From contig NZ_LWBL02000049.1 in NCBI RefSeq assembly GCF_001644195.2, positions 1 through 64,000 on the forward strand: a stretch of 64,000 nt of DNA, given 5' to 3'. The DNA is from Bacillus marinisedimentorum (GTDB lineage: Bacteria > Bacillota > Bacilli > Bacillales > Bacillaceae_O). The position numbers were made by a program, and so were the translations under genes. The notes beneath the pieces were generated by a model. It had not been told where the DNA came from, made no database searches, and was given only the letters and a program-made list of their open reading frames with translations. Below are positions 33,067-41,637 of the stretch, piece by piece (position 1 is the first letter of the stretch; each line of letters opens with the position of its first letter).

Positions 33067-34335
33067 ATGGACATTCAAGTAACAGCCTTCGGTGCGGTAG
33101 CCGCACTTGTCATTGCAATATTTCTTATTTTAAAAAGAGTCCCGCCTGCATACGGCATGATAGCTGGTGCCCTGATCGGTGGTTTAATAGGCGGTGCAGG
33201 TTTGACCGATACCGTAACGTTGATGATGGAAGGCGCCAAGGGAATCATACCGGCGGTGCTCCGAATTATGGCAGCCGGTGTCCTTGCAGGGGTACTGATT
33301 GAGTCCGGTGCTGCTTCTGTCATTGCCGAGACGATTATTAAAAAGCTTGGGGAAACAAAGGCGCTTCTGGCACTGGCGCTTGCTACGATGATATTGACAG
33401 CTGTCGGCGTATTTGTCGATGTTGCTGTCATCACAACTGCCCCGATAGCCTTAGCTGTCGCCAACCGTGCCGGCCTGTCTAAAACAGGAATCTTGATCGC
33501 GATGATCGGCGGCGGTAAAGCAGGTAACATCATGTCTCCGAACCCGAACGCAATCGCTGCTGCGGATGCCTTCGACCTGCCGCTTACAACCGTGATGGCT
33601 GCAGGCATCATCCCGGCGATCTTCGGTGTAACGGCCACATACTTTATTGCAAAACGGCTTTCAACAAAAGGAACGTTTGTCACAGCTGAGGAACTTACAA
33701 CAACAAAGCATGATAAACTGCCGGTCTTTTTGGGAGCGATTACAGCGCCGCTTGTCGCAATTGTGCTGCTGGCTCTCAGGCCGCTATTCGATATCGTTGT
33801 TGATCCGATGATCGCGCTTCCGGCCGGGGGCCTTATCGGTGCACTTGTCATGGGGCATGGCAAAAGGGTCAATGACTATGCCATCGTCGGGCTGTCAAAG
33901 ATGTCTGGTGTTGCAATCATGCTTCTTGGAACCGGTACGCTTGCAGGCATCATCGCCAACTCAGGTTTAAAAGATGTTGTCATTAACGCGCTAAGCGCTT
34001 CAGGGCTTCCTGCTTATGTGCTTGCGCCTGTATCCGGTGCGTTCATGTCAATGGCAACTGCTTCAACAACCGCAGGAACTGTTGTAGCAAGTAATGTCTT
34101 CAGCTCAACGATTCTAGAATTGGGCGTTTCAGGACTTGCCGGTGCTGCCTTGATCCATGCGGGTGCCACAGTATTCGATCACCTGCCGCACGGAAGCTTC
34201 TTCCACGCAACAGGCGGAAGTGTATTCATGCAGCTGAAAGAACGCCTCAAGCTGATTCCGTACGAATCACTTGTCGGTTTTACACTGGCTGTCATTTCAA
34301 CTCTTCTTTACGGCGTCTTTGGCTTCTTCGGTTAA
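33067..34335 (+). CDS. GntP-family organic acid permease 2
   Basis: A 422-residue paralogue of the permease at 30266, matching it along the full length (I estimate about three quarters identical by eye); PAYGMIAGALIGGLIGG, GGGKAGNIMSPNPNAIAAAD and DHLPHGSFFHATGGS are the same landmarks. The frame opens at 32995, but ATG 33067 matches the start of the paralogue and follows GGGGGTC. It differs in its own cre-like site and in a terminator upstream, so the two copies may be expressed under different conditions. Likely forms an operon with glycerate kinase. Confidence 0.9.
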   Translation: MDIQVTAFGAVAALVIAIFLILKRVPPAYGMIAGALIGGLIGGAGLTDTVTLMMEGAKGIIPAVLRIMAAGVLAGVLIESGAASVIAETIIKKLGETKALLALALATMILTAVGVFVDVAVITTAPIALAVANRAGLSKTGILIAMIGGGKAGNIMSPNPNAIAAADAFDLPLTTVMAAGIIPAIFGVTATYFIAKRLSTKGTFVTAEELTTTKHDKLPVFLGAITAPLVAIVLLALRPLFDIVVDPMIALPAGGLIGALVMGHGKRVNDYAIVGLSKMSGVAIMLLGTGTLAGIIANSGLKDVVINALSASGLPAYVLAPVSGAFMSMATASTTAGTVVASNVFSSTILELGVSGLAGAALIHAGATVFDHLPHGSFFHATGGSVFMQLKERLKLIPYESLVGFTLAVISTLLYGVFGFFG

Positions 34336-34344
34336 CCGTATCCC

Positions 34345-34366
34345 GTGCCAGGCAATTGCCTGGCAC
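34345..34366. repeat. Palindromic repeat P1, copy e
   Basis: GTGCCAGGCAA and TTGCCTGGCAC form a perfect 22-base palindrome in the 67-base gap between the permease and glycerate kinase genes. A hairpin here could reduce or tune read-through. Confidence 0.88.
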
Positions 34367-34402
34367 CTCCCTGCCACCATAATAAAATTGGAGTGAAGTT
34401 TG

Positions 34403-35530
34403 ATGAAAATTGTGATTGCACCCGATTCATTCAAGGAAAGCATGACGGCGCTGGAGGCGGCCGATGCCATTGAAAGAGGCTGGAAGCAGGTGCTGCCTGA
34501 TGGTGAATTCATTAAAGTGCCGATGGCTGACGGCGGCGAAGGGACCGTCCAATCTCTCGTTGATGCGACGAGTGGTTCGATCCGGACACGGTCAGTCACC
34601 GGGCCGCTTGGTTCACCGGTTGATGCTTTTTATGGCATTTTAGGTGACGGTAAAACGGCTGTCATTGAAATGGCGGCTGCTTCAGGCCTTCATCTAGTGT
34701 CTGCTGATCAAAGAAACCCGCTGATCACAACAACGAAAGGTACAGGTGAACTCATTCTTGCCGCAGTTGAAGAAGGGGCGGAAAACATTATCATCGGAAT
34801 CGGCGGCAGTGCCACAAATGACGGCGGTGCCGGCATGGCGCAGGCACTTGGGGCCAAACTGCTGGATGAAAAAGATGATGAGCTGCAGCCGGGCGGCGGT
34901 GCACTCGAGTATTTAGAGCGTATCGATATCAGTCAAGTGGACGCGAGATTGCAAAACGTTTCTTTCATGATCGCCTGTGACGTAAACAATCCGCTTACAG
35001 GCGAAAAAGGGGCTTCTGCTGTATTCGGCCCGCAAAAAGGGGCAACACCTGAAATGGTCCAGACTCTTGATCGAAACCTGGGCCACTACGCTGGAATCAT
35101 CCAGAGGGATCTCGGCAAAGACATTGAAGCAACACCGGGAGCAGGTGCAGCTGGCGGGCTTGGAGCAGGGCTCCTTGCTTTTTTGTCAGCGGAATTGAGA
35201 CCCGGCATCGAGATTGTCATCGAAGCATCCGGCCTTGAAGCAAAAGTGAGCGGTGCGGACCTTATCATTACAGGCGAAGGTAAAATCGACAGCCAGACCA
35301 TCTACGGCAAAACGCCGATCGGAGTTGCGGCTGTTGCAAAGAGATCCGGCATCCCGGTGATTGCACTTGCTGGTTTTGCAGGCCCCGATGCTGACGTCGT
35401 GTTTGATCATGGAATTGATGCGTTGTTCACAATCGTACCCGGACCTGTATCCCTGGCGGAAGCATTTGAAAATGCTGAAATCAACACAGAAAGAGTTTCA
35501 CGAAACATTGCAAAAGTTTGGGCCAGATAA
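34403..35530 (+). CDS. glxK: Glycerate kinase (GlxK type)
   Basis: A 375-residue kinase of the GarK/GlxK family that phosphorylates D-glycerate with ATP for entry into lower glycolysis. Typical segments: IAPDSFKESMTALEAADAIE at the start, ADGGEGTV, GIGGSATNDGGAGMAQALGA, GPQKGATPEMV, GAGAAGGLGAGLLAFL and TGEGKIDSQT. TTG 34400 precedes ATG 34403; GGAGTGAAG fits either, I take the ATG. It completes the locus of two GntP permeases and a CdaR-type regulator. Confidence 0.95.
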   Translation: MKIVIAPDSFKESMTALEAADAIERGWKQVLPDGEFIKVPMADGGEGTVQSLVDATSGSIRTRSVTGPLGSPVDAFYGILGDGKTAVIEMAAASGLHLVSADQRNPLITTTKGTGELILAAVEEGAENIIIGIGGSATNDGGAGMAQALGAKLLDEKDDELQPGGGALEYLERIDISQVDARLQNVSFMIACDVNNPLTGEKGASAVFGPQKGATPEMVQTLDRNLGHYAGIIQRDLGKDIEATPGAGAAGGLGAGLLAFLSAELRPGIEIVIEASGLEAKVSGADLIITGEGKIDSQTIYGKTPIGVAAVAKRSGIPVIALAGFAGPDADVVFDHGIDALFTIVPGPVSLAEAFENAEINTERVSRNIAKVWAR

Positions 35531-35575
35531 CTCCCATACGGGGCATGCTATCTGAAAAATTCAACTTTTATCTAA

Positions 35576-35606
35576 AAAGAAGGGGTGGAAACCTCTTCTT
35601 TTTTTG
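35576..35606 (+). terminator. Terminator after glxK
   Basis: AAGAAGGGGT / ACCTCTTCTT around a short loop, then seven T. Confidence 0.82.
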
Positions 35607-35670
35607 TATATATAGGCGATAATAGAGGAAGGGAGCTACAATTGAGGAATCACATGGGAGGGATTTGGCC

Positions 35671-36138
35671 ATGATATTAGCCTACGGAATAACTGGGGGG
35701 TATAAATACCCTGGCGAGCCTGAACGCCCGCAAACTGACAAAAATGCTTTCATTGAAGAATGCAAGTCGGTTGCTGATGAAATGGGAATAGAAGCTCAAG
35801 AATATAAAAAAGTGTGGGGCAATTTTTATGCCGTCGAATTTAAGATGGATGAAAAATCGATTTTTGCCGTACTGAATGCGTGCCATCCGGTTATGGCTTT
35901 TGCGGATTACGATTCATTTGGTCAGCTCGGTTCAGGCTACCGGTTGAATTTTATTGACGAGTCCGAACTCAGCCGGGCATTTTGCCATGATTATCTTGTA
36001 TTGAGCAAGGAGGATCTTGAGGAACCTTTCGTACTGAAAAACCAGCCGCAGCTCCGCGATATTGAGTCTGTCAAGGAAAAAGTGAAGTACTACAATCCAA
36101 AAACAATCGGAGACGTCATCTTTAACTGCTGGGATTAA
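35671..36138 (+). CDS. Conserved-looking soluble protein of unknown function
   Basis: A 155-residue soluble protein without membrane segments or a signal. TTG 35665 is in frame, but GGGAGGG 7 bases before ATG 35671 sets the start. Segments such as WGNFYAVEFKMDEKSIFAVLN and FGQLGSGYRLNFIDE suggest an alpha/beta fold. Not recognised. Single gene between glxK and pgi. Confidence 0.7.
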   Translation: MILAYGITGGYKYPGEPERPQTDKNAFIEECKSVADEMGIEAQEYKKVWGNFYAVEFKMDEKSIFAVLNACHPVMAFADYDSFGQLGSGYRLNFIDESELSRAFCHDYLVLSKEDLEEPFVLKNQPQLRDIESVKEKVKYYNPKTIGDVIFNCWD

Positions 36139-36228
36139 TGAACGCTAAAAATACATTTATTCGTCCTCCTTATGCTGATTAACCCCCAATTTCGTTACAA
36201 AAAAATGAACCCGGAGCTGCATGATAAA

Positions 36229-36243
36229 ATGTGTACGCTTACA
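36229..36243. promoter_or_regulatory. Weak cre-like site before pgi
   Basis: ATGTGTACGCTTACA matches the cre consensus except at two positions (the AA pair). It overlaps a possible -10 (GATAAAAT, 36223-36230). It could be chance. Confidence 0.3.
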
Positions 36244-36324
36244 AGTTGGGGTGTTTCTTGATTTAGGCAAGTTGTTCCGCTAAAGTGAAAAGTGACATCC
36301 AAAAATGATTGGAGGACGCAATAA

Positions 36325-37674
36325 ATGAAACGAGTATCATTCGATTATTCAAAAGCTTTGCCTTTTTTTGGTGAGCATGAAGTTACATATTTGGAGGACA
36401 TGGTAAAGGTTGCCCATCATGCCATCCATGAAAAAACCGGGGCAGGAAATGACTATCTCGGCTGGGTCGATTTGCCGGTTGATTACGATAAAGAAGAATT
36501 TTCCCGAATCCAGAAGTCTGCGGAAAAAATCAAGTCCGATTCTGATGTGCTGGTTGTTATCGGCATTGGCGGATCTTATCTGGGCGCCCGTGCTGCCATC
36601 GAGTTTTTGAATCATTCTTTTTACAATATAATTGACAGCGATAAGCGTAAAACGCCGCAAGTCCTGTTTGTCGGCAACCACATCAGCTCGACTTATGTGA
36701 AAGACCTGTTTGATGTTCTTGAAGGAAAAAATGTATCTGTAAACGTCATTTCAAAATCCGGTACGACAACTGAACCGGCGATTGCGTTCCGTATTTTCCG
36801 CAAGTTCCTGGAAGAAAAATACGGCCAGGAAGAGGCCCGCAAGCGCATTTATGCAACAACCGACAAAGAACGCGGTGCGTTAAAGCAGCTTGCTGATGAA
36901 GAAGGATATGAATCATTTGTCATTCCGGATGATGTCGGCGGGCGTTATTCTGTCTTGACGGCTGTCGGCCTATTGCCAATCGCTGTCAGCGGAGCAAACA
37001 TTCAAGAAATGATGAAAGGTGCCGCAGATGCCCGCGGCGATTTGAGCGCATCCGAACTTAAGGACAACCCTGCCTATCAGTATGCGGCAGTTCGCAATGT
37101 CCTTTATAACAAAGGGAAAACGGTTGAAATGCTGATCAATTATGAACCGTCCCTGCAATACTTCTCCGAGTGGTGGAAACAGCTTTTCGGCGAAAGTGAA
37201 GGAAAGGATTTCAAAGGGATCTATCCGTCTTCCGCGAACTTCTCGACCGATCTTCATTCACTTGGCCAGTATGTCCAGGAAGGTCGCCGGATCCTATTTG
37301 AAACGGTCTTGAATGTCGGTGAAGTGCGTGAAGAAGTCATCATCGAGGAAGATGAGCAAAACCTTGACGGCCTGAACTATCTTGCCGGCAAGTCCATGGA
37401 TTTCGTCAACAAAAAAGCGTTCCAGGGAACGATGCTTGCCCATACCGATGGCGAAGTGCCGAACTTGATCGTCAACGTCCCTGAACAAAATGAATACCAT
37501 TTCGGCTATCTCGTTTACTTCTTCGAAAAAGCCTGCGCCATGAGCGGCTACCTCCTCGGCGTCAACCCATTCGATCAGCCGGGAGTCGAAGCCTACAAGA
37601 AAAACATGTTCGCCCTCCTCGGCAAACCTGGCTTCGAAGAAGAAAAAGCAAAACTTGAAGAACGGCTGAAGTAA
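36325..37674 (+). CDS. pgi: Glucose-6-phosphate isomerase
   Basis: A 449-residue phosphoglucose isomerase, the short form of Firmicutes, converting glucose-6-phosphate and fructose-6-phosphate in glycolysis. [18 protein letters not shown] and [15 protein letters not shown] bind the phosphate, [16 protein letters not shown] is the first PROSITE-like signature and [20 protein letters not shown] carries catalytic-site residues; [12 protein letters not shown] closes the C-terminal part. Length and order beside yugJ and yugN agree with Bacillus. GGAGG precedes the ATG. Confidence 0.98.
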   Translation: MKRVSFDYSKALPFFGEHEVTYLEDMVKVAHHAIHEKTGAGNDYLGWVDLPVDYDKEEFSRIQKSAEKIKSDSDVLVVIGIGGSYLGARAAIEFLNHSFYNIIDSDKRKTPQVLFVGNHISSTYVKDLFDVLEGKNVSVNVISKSGTTTEPAIAFRIFRKFLEEKYGQEEARKRIYATTDKERGALKQLADEEGYESFVIPDDVGGRYSVLTAVGLLPIAVSGANIQEMMKGAADARGDLSASELKDNPAYQYAAVRNVLYNKGKTVEMLINYEPSLQYFSEWWKQLFGESEGKDFKGIYPSSANFSTDLHSLGQYVQEGRRILFETVLNVGEVREEVIIEEDEQNLDGLNYLAGKSMDFVNKKAFQGTMLAHTDGEVPNLIVNVPEQNEYHFGYLVYFFEKACAMSGYLLGVNPFDQPGVEAYKKNMFALLGKPGFEEEKAKLEERLK

Positions 37675-37689
37675 ACCCTACCAAAAAAG

Positions 37690-37717
37690 CGGACCGCTGC
37701 TGCGGTCCGTTTTTTTG
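37690..37717 (+). terminator. Terminator after pgi
   Basis: CGGACCGC / GCGGTCCG with a 4-base loop and seven T. Confidence 0.92.
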
Positions 37718-37731
37718 TGCGTTTGAAAAAG

Positions 37732-37764
37732 TTGCCTGGCAATTGCCTCGCAATTGCCAGGCAA
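37732..37764. repeat. Palindromic repeat P1, copy f (long form)
   Basis: TTGCCTGGCAATTGC, spacer CTC, GCAATTGCCAGGCAA: 15-base perfect arms. Same build as copy a, with the spacer complementary (CTC against GAG). It lies just past the pgi terminator. Confidence 0.9.
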
Positions 37765-38049
37765 TCATAGGTATATTTACCCAAAAAACCTGCACCTTTA
37801 TGAAGGAATTGCAGTATAAAAAAGAAAGGTTCAAGAAGAATTCGGGCTTTTTATCCTGCTATATATTTTTTTGATAAAATGGTTATGAGACCATTTGCCC
37901 CCAGAGAGACTCCTCTGACGATCTCCTCACTATATTACTATTTTGTTTCAATCGTTCCCATCATGGACATGTTAGTTTGGATTTGGCCGAAGGCTTTGGT
38001 GCGCACTAGCGTGAAATGCTTTTTAATAAGCGTATTGGAGGTGGAGATA

Positions 38050-38214
38050 ATGATGCAGGTGCTTTTGTGGACATGCGGACTTATTTTGTTTTTTTCCACT
38101 TATTTGCTTTTCCAGACGCTGCTCTTGAATATGACTGAGAAAGTGATAAAAGTACAACAAGACCCTTTACATGAAACAGACGACGAACAAATAGAAAAAC
38201 AACCTGACTTTTAG
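38050..38214 (+). CDS. 54-residue single-TM protein
   Basis: The open frame starts at 37879, but GGAGGTGG at 38037-38044 points to ATG 38050 or 38053. One membrane helix (about residues 3-24) is followed by a polar, acidic tail (HETDDEQIEKQPDF). It is closed by its own terminator. It takes the place of yugM between pgi and yugN but I see no clear likeness to it. Confidence 0.6.
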   Translation: MMQVLLWTCGLILFFSTYLLFQTLLLNMTEKVIKVQQDPLHETDDEQIEKQPDF

Positions 38215-38221
38215 ACGAAAA

Positions 38222-38254
38222 AACCGGGCGCAAAAACAGTGCCCGGTTTTTGCA
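38222..38254 (+). terminator. Terminator after the 54-residue protein
   Basis: AACCGGGCGC / GTGCCCGGTTTTTGC with a 7-base loop. Confidence 0.85.
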
Positions 38255-38360
38255 TGAATCGTAAGTCTGCTGCAATACATAGCTGTCAAGTCTACTATCT
38301 GAAAATTAAGAAAACAAGTTGCTGTTTCCGCATAGCTTTGATAAAATTTAGGAGACGCTG

Positions 38361-38378
38361 AATGAATGTGTATTCATT
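38361..38378. promoter_or_regulatory. Palindromic operator candidate before the thiolase gene
   Basis: AATGAAT, GTGT, ATTCATT: a perfect inverted repeat 37 bases before the start. Its sequence and 18-base length resemble FadR (TetR-type) sites of fatty-acid degradation genes in Bacillus (TGAATGA-n4-TCATTCA), although the arms are shifted by one base. Confidence 0.5.
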
Positions 38379-38414
38379 TTTTGATTACGGTTTTACAGAA
38401 GGGGAGGAAGTTCA

Positions 38415-39563
38415 GTGAGGGAAGCGGTTATTGTAGAAGCAGTGAGGACACCGGTAGGACGCCGTAAAGGCAAATTGGCCAATTATCGTCCGGATGACCT
38501 GGCAGCTGAAGCACTGAAAGAAGTCGTAAAGAGAGCTGGAATTTCTGCAGAAGAAGTAGAAGACGTCATAATGGGGTGTGTCTCCCAGGTAGGGGAACAA
38601 GCGGCGGATATCGGAAGGGTCGCAGCGTTGATTGCCGGATTCCCGATTGAAGTTCCCGGGACAACAATAGACCGCCAGTGCGGGTCAAGCCAGCAAGCCG
38701 TCCATTTTGCTTCCCAGGCAATCATCAGCGGGGATATGGATGTCGTCATCGCCGCTGGAGTCGAAAACATGACGAGGGTGCCGATGTTTTCAAATATGGG
38801 TGAGGCCAAGTTCAGCGACAGGCTGACATCAAAATATGAAATGATCAATCAAGGATTATCTGCAGAGCGGATCGCCGAAAAGTGGGGATTCAGCCGTGAG
38901 GAAATGGATGCCTTTGCTGTAAAAAGCCATGAGAAGGCATTGAAAGCCAGGGAAGAAGGCCGATTCGAACGGGAAATCGTTCCGCTTGAGGTCACCCTTG
39001 ATGACGGTTCTACGGTGACAATGACGGATGATGAAGGACCTCGGAACAGCACGCCTGAGAAACTTGCCGAACTTAAGCCTGCTTTCAAGGAAGACGGGCG
39101 TGTCACAGCAGGCAATGCGAGCCAGATCAGTGACGGTGCAGCGGCCATTCTTATCATGTCGCGGGAAAAGGCGGAAGCACTCGGCTTGAAACCGCGTTTC
39201 CGTATCGTGGCACGCACAGTCGTAGGTTCGGATCCGACGCTGATGCTGACGGGACCAATCCCGGCTACGGAAAAAGCGCTGAAAAAAGCCGATCTCACGA
39301 TTGATGATATCGACCATTTTGAAGTCAATGAAGCATTCGCTTCCGTTCCGCTCGCCTGGCTGAAGGAAACAGGAGCCGACCCTGAAAAATTGAATCCGAA
39401 CGGAGGCGCCATTGCCCTCGGCCATCCACTTGGTGCAAGCGGTGCGAGGCTCATGATAACTATGATATATGAGATGGAGCGGACGGGGGCCAGGTACGGG
39501 CTCCAAACGATGTGTGAAGGCCACGGCATGGCGAATGCGACGATCATTGAGCGGCTTGATTAA
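38415..39563 (+). CDS. Thiolase (acetyl-CoA acetyltransferase / 3-ketoacyl-CoA thiolase)
   Basis: A 382-residue thiolase. C89 (TIDRQCGSSQQAVH) is the acyl-accepting cysteine, the GHPLGASGAR segment carries the catalytic histidine and MCEGHGMANATIIE the second cysteine. It cleaves 3-ketoacyl-CoA with CoA or condenses acetyl-CoA. GTG 38415 follows GGGGAGGAAG. The SDR gene starts 33 bases later, so this looks like a small beta-oxidation or ketone operon. It is slightly shorter than typical thiolases of about 390 residues; some of the loop domain is trimmed (around SNMGEAKFSDRL). Confidence 0.94.
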   Translation: MREAVIVEAVRTPVGRRKGKLANYRPDDLAAEALKEVVKRAGISAEEVEDVIMGCVSQVGEQAADIGRVAALIAGFPIEVPGTTIDRQCGSSQQAVHFASQAIISGDMDVVIAAGVENMTRVPMFSNMGEAKFSDRLTSKYEMINQGLSAERIAEKWGFSREEMDAFAVKSHEKALKAREEGRFEREIVPLEVTLDDGSTVTMTDDEGPRNSTPEKLAELKPAFKEDGRVTAGNASQISDGAAAILIMSREKAEALGLKPRFRIVARTVVGSDPTLMLTGPIPATEKALKKADLTIDDIDHFEVNEAFASVPLAWLKETGADPEKLNPNGGAIALGHPLGASGARLMITMIYEMERTGARYGLQTMCEGHGMANATIIERLD

Positions 39564-39596
39564 AAATCCGGAAACGAAAAGGGGGAGAGACGCCAG

Positions 39597-40364
39597 GTGA
39601 AACTTGCAGAAACAATCGCAGTGGTTACAGGCGGAGCATCAGGCCTCGGGGAAGCGGCAGTAAGGGAAATCGTCTCTAATGGAGGAAAAGCGGTCATCCT
39701 GGACTTGCAGGAAGAAAAAGGAAATCAGCTTGTAACTGATCTCGGCGAGCAGGTGCTGTTCATTAAAACTGACGTCACAGATGAAGCCAGTGTCAGCGGC
39801 GCCTTTGAGCAGGGAGCGGTGAAATTCGGTAAAGTCAACGCTGCGATAAACTGTGCCGGCATCGCAATAGCGGAAAAAACGATGGGGAAACGCGGGCCGC
39901 ACAGCCTGGACAATTTTAATAAAGTGATCCAGGTCAATCTCGTCGGAACCTTTAATGTCATACGCCTGGCCGCTGAAAAAATGGCCGGCAATGAACCGAA
40001 TGAAGCAGGCGAACGCGGAGTCATCATCAATACCGCCTCGGTAGCGGCATTTGACGGCCAAATTGGCCAGGCAGCTTACAGTGCCGCAAAGGGCGGGATT
40101 GTAGGCATGACACTGCCGATTGCAAGGGACCTTTCTTCGCTTGGCATTCGGGTGATGACGATTGCCCCCGGCTTGTTCAATACACCGTTATTTGCCACTC
40201 TTCCAGAAGAGGCAAAAGCAGCACTCGGTGCCATGACACCATTTCCAAAGCGGCTCGGTGAACCTTCCGAGTACGGACAGCTTGCCCGAAGCATCATTGA
40301 AAACCCGATGCTGAACGGTGAGACAATCCGCCTTGATGGCGCGATCCGCATGCAGCCGAAATAG
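39597..40364 (+). CDS. SDR-family 3-hydroxyacyl-CoA dehydrogenase-like enzyme
   Basis: A 255-residue short-chain dehydrogenase. TGGASGLG (residues 11-18) binds NAD, NCAGIA follows, the catalytic Ser is in INTASVAAF and YSAAKGG holds Tyr and Lys. IEDNP-like end [18 protein letters not shown] is typical of type II 3-hydroxyacyl-CoA dehydrogenases (HSD17B10-like). With the thiolase it can run consecutive steps of fatty-acid or branched-chain acyl-CoA breakdown. GTG start after GGGGGAGAG. Confidence 0.92.
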   Translation: MKLAETIAVVTGGASGLGEAAVREIVSNGGKAVILDLQEEKGNQLVTDLGEQVLFIKTDVTDEASVSGAFEQGAVKFGKVNAAINCAGIAIAEKTMGKRGPHSLDNFNKVIQVNLVGTFNVIRLAAEKMAGNEPNEAGERGVIINTASVAAFDGQIGQAAYSAAKGGIVGMTLPIARDLSSLGIRVMTIAPGLFNTPLFATLPEEAKAALGAMTPFPKRLGEPSEYGQLARSIIENPMLNGETIRLDGAIRMQPK

Positions 40365-40377
40365 ATGAACAACTTTT

Positions 40378-40413
40378 AAGCCAGCCGGGCAGTTACATGT
40401 TCCGGCTTTTTTA
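40378..40413 (+). terminator. Terminator of the thiolase-SDR operon
   Basis: AAGCCAGCCGG pairs with CCGGCTTTTTT around a loop of about 12 bases. Confidence 0.8.
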
Positions 40414-40418
40414 TTGTT

Positions 40419-40600
40419 AAGGAAGTTATAAACTTTCTGTCTGATGGATAAAGAGCCAGAAGGAGTCTTCCGGAAGCAGGCACCCGCTGCTATCGTCATA
40501 AACGGTGATCCCACCGGAAGGAAAGATCACCTTCTGGCCGATACCCCCGCTTATGCGTACGCAGCTAAGCGGGCGCCCTGTGCATTTATAGATGTCCGGC
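40419..40600. repeat. Dispersed intergenic repeat, family R1, copy 3
   Basis: Starts TTAAGGAAGTTATAAAC directly after the SDR terminator and contains GAGCCAGAAGGAGTC, GCTATCGTCATAAACGGTGA, CCCCGCTTATGCGTACGC and AGCTAAGCGGGCGCC, closest to copy 1. Confidence 0.75.
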
Positions 40601-40639
40601 TGCGGGACAGGGTCTGTCCCCATGCATAAAAAAAGGAGT

Positions 40640-40860
40640 TCTGGCGTGAAAGCCGGGCTGAACGGCGCGAAACAGCTGCTCCGGCGTGAAAATTGGACTC
40701 TGCGGCATGAAATATGGGAGATTACGCGTGAAACAGTGAGAGTTTGGCGTGAAAGATAGCGGATACCGAGCGAAAGTAACACCCTCTGATTGCGATTGTC
40801 CGCATACGGCGTGAAAAGCCGGGGATATGGCGCGAAGAAACAGTCATCTGGCGGGAAATA
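40640..40860. repeat. 21-bp periodic GGCGTGAAA array 2
   Basis: Cores start at 40644, 40665, 40684, 40705 (GGCATGAAA), 40726, 40747, 40768 (GAGCGAAAG), 40809, 40830 and 40851, with a worn site at about 40790. All spacings are 21 bases or close; intervening sequence differs from core to core and from array 1. Confidence 0.88.
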
Positions 40861-41062
40861 CGAAGTAAAGGAATCGTTTTTTTATAAAATGAGACAAATC
40901 CGGCAGGTTACCGGGACTAAATGGTGGGAGTGGTCCTGTATATCAGTATATAGCCCGGCTTGCTTGGTGGAAGAATGTGCAAATTTCCATGCCCCGGGCA
41001 CTCAGGGCTGTGCTGGTTTGGCATCGTATTGGGATGCGGATCAGCCGCTCGCCGCCGGGAGG

Positions 41063-41125
41063 GAATGCTGATACCCCCGATTAAGCGTACGTCGCTAAGC
41101 GGGCGCCTTGCGGCAGTTTTTATTT
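41063..41125. repeat. R1 repeat fragment
   Basis: GATACCCCCGATTAAGCGTACG followed by GCTAAGCGGGCGCCTTGCGGC is the 3' half of the R1 family. It lies in the 860-base gene-free stretch between the SDR gene and yugN, most of which is repeat. Confidence 0.65.
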
Positions 41126-41226
41126 GCAAGCATATCCGCCAGCTCCACAAACTTATCTTCTCAAAACCGTGTAAAAATTCCGCTTCCGGAAAAGCTAAGC
41201 AAAAGCCTTTCGGAAGGAGTGTCAGC

Positions 41227-41637
41227 ATGATTACGATCGATTCCAAAATAGAAAACACGACAAAACCATTATATGAACTCGAAACATTGATTAAGCCGCT
41301 TGGCTATGAGATCGGCGGGAATTGGGACTATGACCACGGCTACTTTGATTACAAAATTGATGGCGAGGTCGGCTATCAGTTTCTGCGTGTCCCTTTTACT
41401 GCAGTAAAAGGGACGCTGGATGCACGCGGCGCGATTGTGCAGCTTGGGAAACCGCTTGTCCTTTCCCACAAATATCAGCGCGGCCTTGATGATCATGTCC
41501 ACAATGGAAACTTCAAGGCTTCTTTTGACCAGTTTTCCGAACCGCAGGATCCGGATGCTTCTGTCGATGAAGAAACAGTCGAAACAGGAAAGCGGCTCGT
41601 TGCAGAGCTGGAAAAGGTTCTCGGCTTTGCGGATTAG
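41227..41637 (+). CDS. yugN: YugN-like family protein
   Basis: A 136-residue soluble protein of the YugN-like family. ENTTKPLYELETLIKPLGYE, NWDYDHGYFDYKID and LGKPLVLSHKYQRGLDDHVHNG are characteristic blocks. A longer open frame begins at 40960 but lies in repeat; ATG 41227 follows GGAAGGAG. Function unknown. Its stop overlaps by four bases the stop of the convergent channel gene, as expected for the yugN-yugO neighbourhood. Confidence 0.92.
   Translation: MITIDSKIENTTKPLYELETLIKPLGYEIGGNWDYDHGYFDYKIDGEVGYQFLRVPFTAVKGTLDARGAIVQLGKPLVLSHKYQRGLDDHVHNGNFKASFDQFSEPQDPDASVDEETVETGKRLVAELEKVLGFAD

Noticed and set aside
37879-38049. N-terminal extension of the 54-residue protein
   Set aside because: No ribosome site near 37879, whereas GGAGGTGG fits ATG 38050.
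40960-41226. Upstream extension of yugN
   Set aside because: The extra 89 codons lie in R1 repeat sequence, and a proper ribosome site precedes ATG 41227.
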